Below are positions 5,772 to 12,039 of a DNA stretch of 12,895 nucleotides, piece after piece. Position numbers and translations under genes: made by a program. Numbering within the stretch: the first letter of the stretch is position 1; each line of letters opens with the position of its first letter. This stretch comes from Acidobacteriaceae bacterium (GTDB lineage: Bacteria; Acidobacteriota; Terriglobia; Terriglobales; Acidobacteriaceae). The notes under the pieces were generated by a model that was not told the DNA's origin, made no database searches, and saw nothing but the letters and a program-made list of their open reading frames with translations. Location of the stretch: positions 1 to 12,895 of the forward strand of contig JAUTWY010000498.1 of the NCBI GenBank assembly GCA_030838305.1, given 5' to 3'.

Positions 5772-6623
5772 TTATTTTTGGGGAGCTATGTCGGGGTCGC
5801 TCTCGATGCGCGGCAGTACTGCGCGCAGCAGCGCTTCGAAGCTGGTCTTGACGCGCTCGCCGGTTTCGAGCACCTCCTGGTGCGATAGCGGTTGATCGAG
5901 GATTCCGGCAGCCATGTTGGTCACACAGGAAATGGCGAGCACTTTGATTCCCATGTGGCGTGCTGCGAGCACTTCGAAAACGGTCGACATTCCTACGAGG
6001 TCTGCGCCGATGGTTCGCAGATATTGGATCTCCGCCGGCGTCTCGTAGCTGGGACCTAGCAGGGCCGCGTAGACGCCTTCGTGAAGAGTCATACCCAAGT
6101 TGCGGGCTTCTGCTCGAGCCAGCTCGCGATACGATTTCTCGTAGGCGTGAGTCATGTCGGGGAAACGCGGGCCGAAGCGATCGTTATTCGGCCCGGCCAG
6201 CGGGTTGTTTCCTTGCAGGTTGATGTGGTCGCTGATCAGCACCAGCGCGCCTTGCTTGTAGGTGAGATTGATTCCTCCCGCAGCGTTGGTAAGAATGACG
6301 GCGCGAATTCCCATGCGCCCGAAGACGCGCATGGGGAAGGCGACTTGCTGCGGCGAATATCCCTCATAAAGATGGACACGGCCCTGCATCGCGGCCACGG
6401 GAACAGTGCCGGCCATGCCGATCACCATTTGTCCGGTGTGGCCGATGGCCGTCGAAAGCGGAAAAGCAGGAATCTCAGCAAAAGGGATACGCGTTGAATC
6501 GGTAAGGGAGTCGGCGAAGGCGCCAAGGCCGGAACCAAGAATCAGGCCGATGCGGGGACGAAGCGTACATCGCTGCAGCACAGACTGGGCCGCGGCTTCG
6601 GCGAGATTGAATTGGTCGTTCAT
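5772..6623 (-). CDS. punA: Purine nucleoside phosphorylase (trimeric PNP-I family)
   Basis: Phosphorolysis of inosine or guanosine to the base and ribose-1-phosphate, in the cytosol. The 283-aa length is normal for the trimeric class. Phosphate site: GLILGSGLG (S31), QGRVHLYEGY (R82, H84), TNAAGG (near 112-117) and S213. Base and ribose site: GPSYETPAEI (E198), GMST (M212) and CVTNMAAG (N236). N236 corresponds to human N243, the residue that favours 6-oxopurines, so inosine and guanosine rather than adenosine are the likely substrates. One oddity is VFE after GMST where VPE is usual (codon TTC). The ATG at 6623 has only a weak ribosome site. The gene is downstream of the ERCC4-type nuclease on the same strand with a 71-base gap. 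Its role fits the deaminase and SAM hydrolase nearby. Confidence 0.93.
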   Translation of the reverse strand: MNDQFNLAEAAAQSVLQRCTLRPRIGLILGSGLGAFADSLTDSTRIPFAEIPAFPLSTAIGHTGQMVIGMAGTVPVAAMQGRVHLYEGYSPQQVAFPMRVFGRMGIRAVILTNAAGGINLTYKQGALVLISDHINLQGNNPLAGPNNDRFGPRFPDMTHAYEKSYRELARAEARNLGMTLHEGVYAALLGPSYETPAEIQYLRTIGADLVGMSTVFEVLAARHMGIKVLAISCVTNMAAGILDQPLSHQEVLETGERVKTSFEALLRAVLPRIESDPDIAPQK

Positions 6624-6694
6624 AGGCGTGCGCGATAATACATCAGCGGCGAAAGCCCTGCCCTTTCAAGGTACATCTGTCAGGCATCTGCCAT

Positions 6695-7297
6695 TTACAG
6701 GTCGTCGTCCATTAGAAATCGACCGTGGCCATTGCGTTCCAGCCAATCGTATAAAAATGTTTGGTAAAGATAGGACGCCACGATTTCCTCGCCCAGTTCG
6801 TGAGTTTCCGTGCAAACAAAAGGCAGGCGCAATCCAGCCAATACAGCGATGAGAGACTGGGTCACCTGATTCGGCTTGCCCCGGCCATAGGGATAAGCGC
6901 TCTTGATCTGGCTGAGAGGCGCGGTAATCACCAGCAGGCCGTGCGGAAGCTCGCTCATGCGGCGCAGACGTTTGACGAATACTGTCCGATTCTCGGTGAA
7001 GGAGCAGACCAGGTCGGAGAGATCTTTGCGCTCAACCACACAGGAATCCTCCATGCCCGCCACACTGTAATCGCCGAGCGGCAGCGCTCGCATCTCGATG
7101 CCGGCAAACCATCCCTTGAAACGGCGGAACGAAAGAGGAATCTGCTCACGCGTATCGACTATGACGACCGGCAGTGGCGTGCGCAACTGCGTGCCGCCCC
7201 GTTCCGCCAGCACGGGCACGACGGGATGAGCGATGGGAGCGGCGCGCATCTGCCAATCCAGGGGCGAGGAAATCAGGGTTCGCGACTTGCGGGGCAT
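6695..7297 (-). CDS. Stand-alone ERCC4/XPF-type nuclease domain protein
   Basis: 200 aa. The catalytic core of the XPF/Mus81 nuclease fold is complete: VDTREQ (47-52, with D48), LPLGDYSV (G75, D76), VVERKDLSD (E89, R90, K91, D95), i.e. the GDXnERKX3D signature, then FTENRTVFVKRLRRM. There is no helicase domain and no C-terminal helix-hairpin-helix pair, so it is shorter than archaeal or eukaryotic XPF. Comparable single-domain proteins occur in bacteria and phages. Structure-selective DNA cleavage in repair is a guess from the fold. The first 40 residues are poorly conserved in appearance. GGAGA lies 3 bases before the ATG. It sits 51 bases downstream of the deaminase gene and 71 bases upstream of the phosphorylase, so it may share their transcript without a functional link. 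Confidence 0.85.
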   Translation of the reverse strand: MPRKSRTLISSPLDWQMRAAPIAHPVVPVLAERGGTQLRTPLPVVIVDTREQIPLSFRRFKGWFAGIEMRALPLGDYSVAGMEDSCVVERKDLSDLVCSFTENRTVFVKRLRRMSELPHGLLVITAPLSQIKSAYPYGRGKPNQVTQSLIAVLAGLRLPFVCTETHELGEEIVASYLYQTFLYDWLERNGHGRFLMDDDL

Positions 7298-7348
7298 TCG
7301 TCTCCAAGTGGCGCCGGGACGGCAGCGCTATATTTCGTTATTGCTGCT

Positions 7349-8875
7349 CTAGTATTTCTTCTCGAACCTTGCGAACTCGCCCTCCAGCTTCCACTGCATT
7401 CGAGCGTGCTCACTGGCGGCGAGGAATTCTTCACAGATCGCGGAGGGCTTCTCAGCGCCCGCCGCATCTCCCGCGCAGGGCGGAGCTATACGAAATACTA
7501 ATTTTGTCTCCGTCCACAGGCTTTGGCCGGGGAGGAAGCTGTGCTCCAGACTTTGCCGTGCCATGCGCTTCAGATCCGCATAGGACAAGTGATAGCTCTC
7601 GACTGCGCGCAAATATTCGCGGGTCATATCAGAACGGGCTACACCTTCGTCGTCGCTCGCCAGTGCGACGGGAACGCCATATCTCACATACATCGGCAAG
7701 GGATGATCGTCGCCGCTGACACCGAGAATCATGTCATTCGAGGTGAGCGCGATTTCTACCAGCACGTTTCGTTCAGCCATTTCATGCAGCAGGGCGATCG
7801 GATCTTTTTCGTTCATCACGGAAACGCCGTGGCCGATGCGCTCCGCATGACCACGCTCGACGGAGGCGCGAATGTGGAAGGTCAAATCCTCCGGCGGCAC
7901 CAACCCCATGGCGAGTTCGCCCGCGTGCAGCGTGATGTGAACTTTGGGATAGACACAGTGCAGATAGTCGAGCATTGCCATGTGCTCATTGAAGTCGTGG
8001 ATAGGAACGTACCAATCCTCCGGCATCACTAGATTCAGGCCGACAAAACGTGGATCGGACGATGCCAGCTCGAAGCCCAGTAAAATCTGGGCGAACACGA
8101 TTTCATGCGGCAAGCCGCGCAGCACCTGATACAGATAGCGGACCGTCACGCTGCAACCGGGTGCGGCATCGCTGGTCCCGCACTTGAGAATTTCTCTGGC
8201 GCGGGAATCCTCGGCGGCAAGCTTCTTTCCGGTTTCCGCGGCTACGTCGTTCATGCCGGCGGCAAGCAGAGCTTCGCGCATTTTGGCGTAGTCCGGATTC
8301 CACTCGACTTTTCGTGCAAGATTTGCGGCTGCGCCGCCGTCCGCGGTGTGCATGAACTCGACATATTGCAAGTGATCCAGGCCGGCGCGGTTAGTTGCGG
8401 CGGCAATCGCACCGGCAGCGTGGGTGTGCGAGGCCAGGCCAAACTTGTCGAACGAGGCGAAGAAATGGTCATGACCGGATTCGTCGCCCGGCCTCCAGTT
8501 GCGCATCGACCAGGCATCGATCATCTGGTTGTAGAGTACGTGATCGCCGTAGCTGCAGCGCGCGGCGGGCTTGGCGGTGTAGTTGTCGCAGGAATCGCAT
8601 GGCGGAGCCAGCAGCCGCGAAGATGTCCGATCCACGCATAGGCCGCCGTCGGCCGCGAAATCCACAAGATCTTCCGCATAGATTGCTCCGTCGAGATGGT
8701 TGTGCAGATCTCCGCCCTTGGGCAAGTCATGAACGAAGGCCAACAGCAGGGGCGGCTGCTTGCGGATGGATTCCAGGTATCGGGCCGTGTGCTGCTCGGC
8801 AGTTTGCGCCGCGGCTACTGCGGTCAACAGGACCAGGAAGCATGGGCGCATGAGGCGGCAAAGGGTGGATGGCAC
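7349..8875 (-). CDS. Exported adenosine deaminase, ADGF/ADA2-like
   Basis: Hydrolytic deamination of adenosine to inosine; about 508 aa, long for a cytosolic ADA but normal for the extracellular ADGF branch. Metal and catalytic motifs: KGGDLHNHLDGA (HxH pair near residue 60), ITLHAGEL (third metal His and the catalytic Glu), RIGHGV and ASDDEGV (metal Asp). A signal peptide (MRPCFLVLLTAVAAAQ) precedes the mature part. Several Cys in a Cys-containing insert after the HxH motif (GGLCVDR, PPCDSCDNY, ARCSYG) suit disulfides outside the cytoplasm. Start choice: the frame opens with ATG at 8896, but GTG at 8875 has GGAGGA (8882-8887) exactly 6 bases upstream and leaves a short n-region, so I prefer it; ATG at 8851 is also possible. 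Together with the SAM hydrolase and phosphorylase it suggests periplasmic adenosine salvage. Confidence 0.9.
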   Translation of the reverse strand: MPSTLCRLMRPCFLVLLTAVAAAQTAEQHTARYLESIRKQPPLLLAFVHDLPKGGDLHNHLDGAIYAEDLVDFAADGGLCVDRTSSRLLAPPCDSCDNYTAKPAARCSYGDHVLYNQMIDAWSMRNWRPGDESGHDHFFASFDKFGLASHTHAAGAIAAATNRAGLDHLQYVEFMHTADGGAAANLARKVEWNPDYAKMREALLAAGMNDVAAETGKKLAAEDSRAREILKCGTSDAAPGCSVTVRYLYQVLRGLPHEIVFAQILLGFELASSDPRFVGLNLVMPEDWYVPIHDFNEHMAMLDYLHCVYPKVHITLHAGELAMGLVPPEDLTFHIRASVERGHAERIGHGVSVMNEKDPIALLHEMAERNVLVEIALTSNDMILGVSGDDHPLPMYVRYGVPVALASDDEGVARSDMTREYLRAVESYHLSYADLKRMARQSLEHSFLPGQSLWTETKLVFRIAPPCAGDAAGAEKPSAICEEFLAASEHARMQWKLEGEFARFEKKY

Positions 8876-8881
8876 GATCAA

Positions 8882-8887
8882 TCCTCC
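8882..8887 (-). promoter_or_regulatory. Ribosome-binding site deciding the GTG start of the adenosine deaminase
   Basis: GGAGGA on the minus strand, 6 bases (TTGATC) before GTG at 8875. Neither ATG alternative (8896 or 8851) has a comparable site. Confidence 0.6.
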
Positions 8888-8996
8888 GCAATTCATTATC
8901 CAGAGTGAGAAGAGGAATTGTAATCCGTCACGGGCGCAACGTCAGAGAAAGAAAGAGTGGTCGAAGGGGAACTCCACGCAATTGCAGTTGGAGATT

Positions 8997-10445
8997 TCAG
9001 CGGAGGAGAACGATCGCTGCGATGACAAGCGCAACCAGTACGAAAGCAACGAGGATGTACTTGTTGGATGAAAGCCACGACTCGGACTCAACCATAGAGC
9101 TTTGGAAGAGAGCGGAACTATTGGTGTGGGGAGCTCGTTCCGGCATCTTTGACGTGACGCCCGAGGCCGCCTCCTTAGGCGTGCCCGTTGTAGCAGAAGC
9201 GGGCATTGATGGCCCTTTTAATGGCTCTTTGGTCTGAGCCGAGGTTACCGCTGAAGCTGCGGGTGGAGAGGAATTTTTCAAGGAGGAAATGTTGGACGCG
9301 TCGTTGATAGAGGAACTGATGTGCGGAGCCAGCGCGGGAGACTTGGCAGGGGCCTGCGGAAGGCGCTGGCCGCGCCATTGCTTCTCTTCGCATTCCACAC
9401 AGTAGGTGCGGCCCTGCGATACCGGAAAACCACAAGCCTGACACTTCTGCAGATTTCTTAATACCGCAGGAACAGACTTCAGCGCAGCCGCTTCGGCAAC
9501 GGCGTCAGCGGCGCCCGCAGTCTGCGTAACAGCCGACCAGAAAAGAGGCTTCTTCGGGGCGAATTCCGCTGCTGTCTTGAGCTCTGACTCTTGCGGCACT
9601 GTGGTGACCACTTCAGTGCCTGGAAAGTCTATCTTTTCAGGTTCCGTCTTCTCGGGCTCTAACGGCGGGAGATCTTCTACAGCCGGGGCGGACAGCAGAT
9701 TTTCGGCTGCGAGAACGGGTTCCGACTCACACGTGTCCACTTCGAGCTTGATGTCATCCATGGGGGACAGGATTTCTTCATCCGCGGCTCGATCCTGAAT
9801 TGCGGATACAGTCTGAGCCGCCACCGCATATTTCACAGCGATTTCCACCATCTCGCTCAGGCGGCGCACGGCTGAGAGAGCCCGCTCATCAAAGGCATGC
9901 GGCTTTCCGGAAAATAGTTCGAAAACGCCGAGCACCTGCTGGTCGCTCAAGATGGGTACCACCACTACTGACGCGATCCCTAACTGGCGGCAGCCTTCGC
10001 GGTTCACTCTGGGATCGCGTTCAGCATCATCACAGCGCAAGGGCTGACGGGTGCGGACGCTCTCGCCAGAAAATCCATGTTCCATCGAGAACAGTGCTCC
10101 CAACTCCGGCGCGTTCGAGCCCGCACTGGCCCGGCAGACCATGTCGTTATGTTCACCGCGCCGAAGCGCGATCATGGCCCCGCTCGCGCCGGTGATGTAT
10201 TGGGCGCGATCGGCCAGCAACTGCAGGGCGGCCTCGAGATCGCGGCAAGCCATGGCGGCGAGTGAGCGGCCGCCGTCTTCGTTTGGAAACAGCTGTGCCG
10301 CCTCGGCTGATTTGGCCTGCGCACTGGCGGCTGCGATTCCGGCTGAAACACTTGCGGGTGTGGAGCGCGGGCCGACAATTCCTGACGCGTTTCCCTCCAC
10401 CGCGGGCGATGGGAGATTCAGGTCGAGAATGGACTGGTGATCCAT
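8997..10445 (-). CDS. GAF-domain protein with zinc ribbon and C-terminal membrane anchor
   Basis: 482 aa, unknown function. After a low-complexity N-terminus (1-60) comes a GAF domain (about 68-205) with recognisable strands: ITGASGAMIALRR, MVCRASAGS, LGALFSMEHGFSGESVRT, then LGIASVVVVPI and VLGVFELFSGKPHAFDERAL. An acidic, Pro-rich linker (220-290) follows. A four-Cys zinc ribbon (C335-x2-C338, C349-x2-C352) comes next, then a Ser/Ala/Pro-rich disordered stretch. The last 22 residues (NKYILVAFVLVALVIAAIVLLR) form one membrane helix that ends the protein. With no signal peptide, this predicts a tail anchor with the GAF and zinc parts in the cytoplasm. There is no kinase, cyclase or output domain, so it is a sensor or scaffold candidate. 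The ligand is unknown. The start codon lacks a strong ribosome site. Confidence 0.8.
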   Translation of the reverse strand: MDHQSILDLNLPSPAVEGNASGIVGPRSTPASVSAGIAAASAQAKSAEAAQLFPNEDGGRSLAAMACRDLEAALQLLADRAQYITGASGAMIALRRGEHNDMVCRASAGSNAPELGALFSMEHGFSGESVRTRQPLRCDDAERDPRVNREGCRQLGIASVVVVPILSDQQVLGVFELFSGKPHAFDERALSAVRRLSEMVEIAVKYAVAAQTVSAIQDRAADEEILSPMDDIKLEVDTCESEPVLAAENLLSAPAVEDLPPLEPEKTEPEKIDFPGTEVVTTVPQESELKTAAEFAPKKPLFWSAVTQTAGAADAVAEAAALKSVPAVLRNLQKCQACGFPVSQGRTYCVECEEKQWRGQRLPQAPAKSPALAPHISSSINDASNISSLKNSSPPAASAVTSAQTKEPLKGPSMPASATTGTPKEAASGVTSKMPERAPHTNSSALFQSSMVESESWLSSNKYILVAFVLVALVIAAIVLLR

Positions 10446-10650
10446 GACAGGTGACAGTTCTTCATTCAGGCGCGGCTGGCCGGAACGCGGTCTGGCCGTG
10501 GCCGATAGATTTCAAAGTGAAGTGTGCGCGTAAATTGAGTCTCGCTCGCCAGTGCCAGGCTGTCAAGGAGGTCGGAACGCGAAGGTAATAAGACTAAAGG
10601 GAACCTTGGGAATAAGGTGCCAGGGAGTGGCGGAGAAGCGCTTCGCAATT

Positions 10651-10717
10651 GGCAATTGCCAGCGCCAATGTGTAGGAAGTCGTGGGCTTCCCGGCAAATT
10701 GCTAATTGCTAACTGCC
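10651..10717. repeat. AT-rich palindrome and heptamer repeats (AATTGCT-type)
   Basis: A perfect 10-bp palindrome GGCAATTGCC (10651-10660) is followed by three tandem heptamers AATTGCT, AATTGCT, AACTGCC (10697-10717). The second block, beginning GGCAAATT at 10693, echoes the palindrome's half-site. The rest of the 10446-10742 gap holds no gene that I can see; GGGAACCTT...AAGGTGCC near 10599-10622 can form a weak hairpin. Confidence 0.45.
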
Positions 10718-10742
10718 AGAGAGAGGGGCGGCATGTTCCTTG

Positions 10743-11144
10743 CTACACCGTGCGCTGGCGCACCGCCGTGCTGGCCAGGGAGTTGGCCTCGGCATTATTC
10801 TCACGGGGTACGTGAGAGATGGAGAAACTGAGGGCGCGAGCCAGTTTGCGGCAGGTCCAGTGCAGAGAGTAGAGGCGCGAACTGCGGCAGGAATATTCGC
10901 CGCGCATCTGGCGAACGACCACCTGGGAATCGGAGTAAACGTGCAGCGCCTTGGCTTTCAGAGAGAGGGCGCACTGGAGAGCTTCCATCAGCGCCATATA
11001 TTCGGCGACGTTATTATCCTGATTGCCAATCCATTTCGCGATACGGATCGGGCCGCTTTCGCAGCCAGCAATCACTACTCCAATACCCGCCGGCCCTGGA
11101 TTGCCCAAGGAGCCACCGTCCACATAGGCCACTAGGTCTGACAT
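10743..11144 (-). CDS. Ribonuclease HI-like protein
   Basis: RNase H fold, expected to cut the RNA strand of RNA/DNA hybrids. From the ATG at 11144 it is 133 aa, a normal size for compact bacterial homologues. Motifs: YVDGGSLGNPGPAGIG (first catalytic Asp), NNVAEYMALMEAL (catalytic Glu), VYSDSQVVVRQM (second Asp). The C-terminal motif reads PRENNAEANSLA where the family usually has ADxLA, so the fourth acidic residue is Asn here (codon AAC). From memory the matching E. coli residue (D134) tolerates Asn with much activity kept. The frame runs 59 codons further up to 11321, but that extension has no domain character and contains promoter-like sequence. E. coli-type basic-protrusion sequence is not evident. 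It belongs to the RnhA-like branch often annotated 'reverse transcriptase-like'. Confidence 0.82.
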   Translation of the reverse strand: MSDLVAYVDGGSLGNPGPAGIGVVIAGCESGPIRIAKWIGNQDNNVAEYMALMEALQCALSLKAKALHVYSDSQVVVRQMRGEYSCRSSRLYSLHWTCRKLARALSFSISHVPRENNAEANSLASTAVRQRTV

Positions 11145-11168
11145 CAGTGCTTCTTTTCCGCTAATAGC

Positions 11169-11197
11169 AAGATGCGCCGAGAAATTTCCTTCGTCAA
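11169..11197 (-). promoter_or_regulatory. Candidate promoter of the RNase H-like gene
   Basis: On the minus strand TTGACG (11197 to 11192, 5 of 6) is followed at 17 bases by CATCTT (11174 to 11169, 3 of 6). It lies 25 bases before the ATG at 11144 and inside the unlikely N-terminal extension. Weak -10. Confidence 0.3.
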
Positions 11198-11366
11198 GAC
11201 GATTCTTTGGTTCGCGGAAGATTCTGCGCGGTTTCGGGCGTTGTGCAAGATCTTGTGAAAAAGTGGCCCGAATTGGGAATGCAAATCCATAAGGTCTAAT
11301 GTTACAACGGCTTGCGCTCATCGTTATTCACAGCCTGAAGTCTTTGTGTTGCACCATTAGTTTGCG

Positions 11367-11394
11367 TTGACATTTTTGATCTCTCTGTTAAGGT
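11367..11394 (+). promoter_or_regulatory. Candidate promoter of an RNA gene
   Basis: A perfect TTGACA (11367-11372), a 16-base spacer and TAAGGT (11389-11394), which keeps only the TA....T positions. Predicted transcription start is near 11401, with no plus-strand coding region behind it. Confidence 0.4.
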
Positions 11395-11400
11395 TGCTTG

Positions 11401-11655
11401 CGTCGACGGTTGAAAGGGTTAGCGAAATAAAACTTGCTGACCCGAAGTAGACTGAGTGATCAGCCCGGCGAGGCAACTTGTTGGGCAGCCAAACCTGAAA
11501 AAACCGACGGCGCTGCGAGGTGCAGTTGGGGTTTGGGACTGTGAAAGCAGTGATCGCATCAAGGGGCTGTGACGGTACATGCGTCCACGCTGTTGGCTCC
11601 CTCGCAGGAGGCGGCGGCTAGAGCATAACCAATGTCACGGCCCTTTCAATTTTTT
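11401..11655 (+). ncRNA. Putative structured RNA, unassigned family
   Basis: Four compact helices follow the promoter candidate. Helix A: GGGTTAGC (11416-11423) / GCTGACCC (11436-11443), 8 pairs. Helix B: the continuous strand 11522-11536 pairs in turn with CTGC (11513-11516), CCGA (11504-11507) and CCAAACC (11489-11495), leaving 5'-side bulges. Helix C: 11589-11600 / 11607-11618, 11 of 12 positions paired (three G-U) around CTCGCA. Helix D: 11561-11573 / 11634-11646, 13 pairs (two G-U), enclosing helix C and followed by CAA and T6 (11650-11655), like a terminator. No open frame here has coding character. It does not show signature sequences I know for tmRNA, RNase P, 6S, SRP RNA or SAM, cobalamin or c-di-GMP riboswitches. 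Helix-finding by eye inflates significance, hence modest confidence. Confidence 0.4.
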
Positions 11656-11728
11656 CCCGCCTTTTGTCCGGGTGTGAATCTCTTCCCCGGGCTTACCTCG
11701 CAAGCTGGCAGTCTATCCAGCACGCTGA

Positions 11729-12001
11729 TCAGGCCGCTACCTCACCCGCGATCATTTCATCCACATAACACCAGATCCAGTCTTCTCCGGGTTCCATCGA
11801 ACGCATCACGGGGTGGCTGGTGTGATGGAAGTGTTTGGTGGCATGTTTATTCTTCGACGAATCGCAGCAGCCTACGTTCCCGCATAACATGCACATGCGC
11901 AGATGAACCCAGGTGTCGCCGATTTTTACGCAGTCTTCACAGACGTGCGTGTCCGTGGTGGTGATTTTGACTTGATCCAGGTGCTTGCATTTCTTTGACA
12001 T
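11729..12001 (-). CDS. UBP-type (ubiquitin hydrolase-like) zinc finger protein
   Basis: A 90-aa protein that is essentially one ZnF-UBP domain. Likely metal ligands among C5, H7 (CKHL), C21, C24 (CEDC), C37, C40 (CMLC), C45/C46 (GCCDSS), H53, H57, H60 and H63 (HATKHFHHTSHP) match the usual three-zinc pattern. The signature WVHLRMCMLCGNVGCCDSS and the tail RSMEPGEDWIWCYVDE are near-canonical. In eukaryotes this fold binds the ubiquitin C-terminus. In bacteria, which lack ubiquitin, single-domain forms are common and their role is unknown. No signal peptide. AGAGGA lies almost against the ATG and a G-run sits about 8 bases upstream, so the ribosome site is unusual. It starts 38 bases after the DUF5996 stop on the same strand, so the two may be one operon. 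Confidence 0.9.
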   Translation of the reverse strand: MSKKCKHLDQVKITTTDTHVCEDCVKIGDTWVHLRMCMLCGNVGCCDSSKNKHATKHFHHTSHPVMRSMEPGEDWIWCYVDEMIAGEVAA

Positions 12002-12039
12002 TCCTCTTGCCCCCCAATTTCCCGATCAGCGTTCGTTCG

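Larger units (their letters stand above)
11322..11728. other. Intergenic gap without protein-coding signal
   Basis: About 400 bases between the RNase H-like locus and the UBP zinc-finger gene. Apart from the promoter candidate and RNA candidate at 11367-11655 I see only a weak pairing near the zinc-finger 3' end, GTCCGGG (11667-11673) with CCCCGGGC (11685-11692). The 110-aa frame at 11632-11964 is largely antisense to the zinc-finger gene. Confidence 0.5.

Noticed and set aside
6761..7501. Plus-strand frame of 246 aa
   Set aside because: Antisense to the ERCC4-type nuclease and the end of the deaminase gene, both of which have clear catalytic motifs.
8105..8641. Plus-strand frames opposite the adenosine deaminase
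   Set aside because: Shadows of a gene with intact metal-binding motifs; no motifs of their own.
11145..11321. 59-residue N-terminal extension of the RNase H-like protein
   Set aside because: The extension has no domain character, contains promoter-like sequence and lies outside the normal size of the family.
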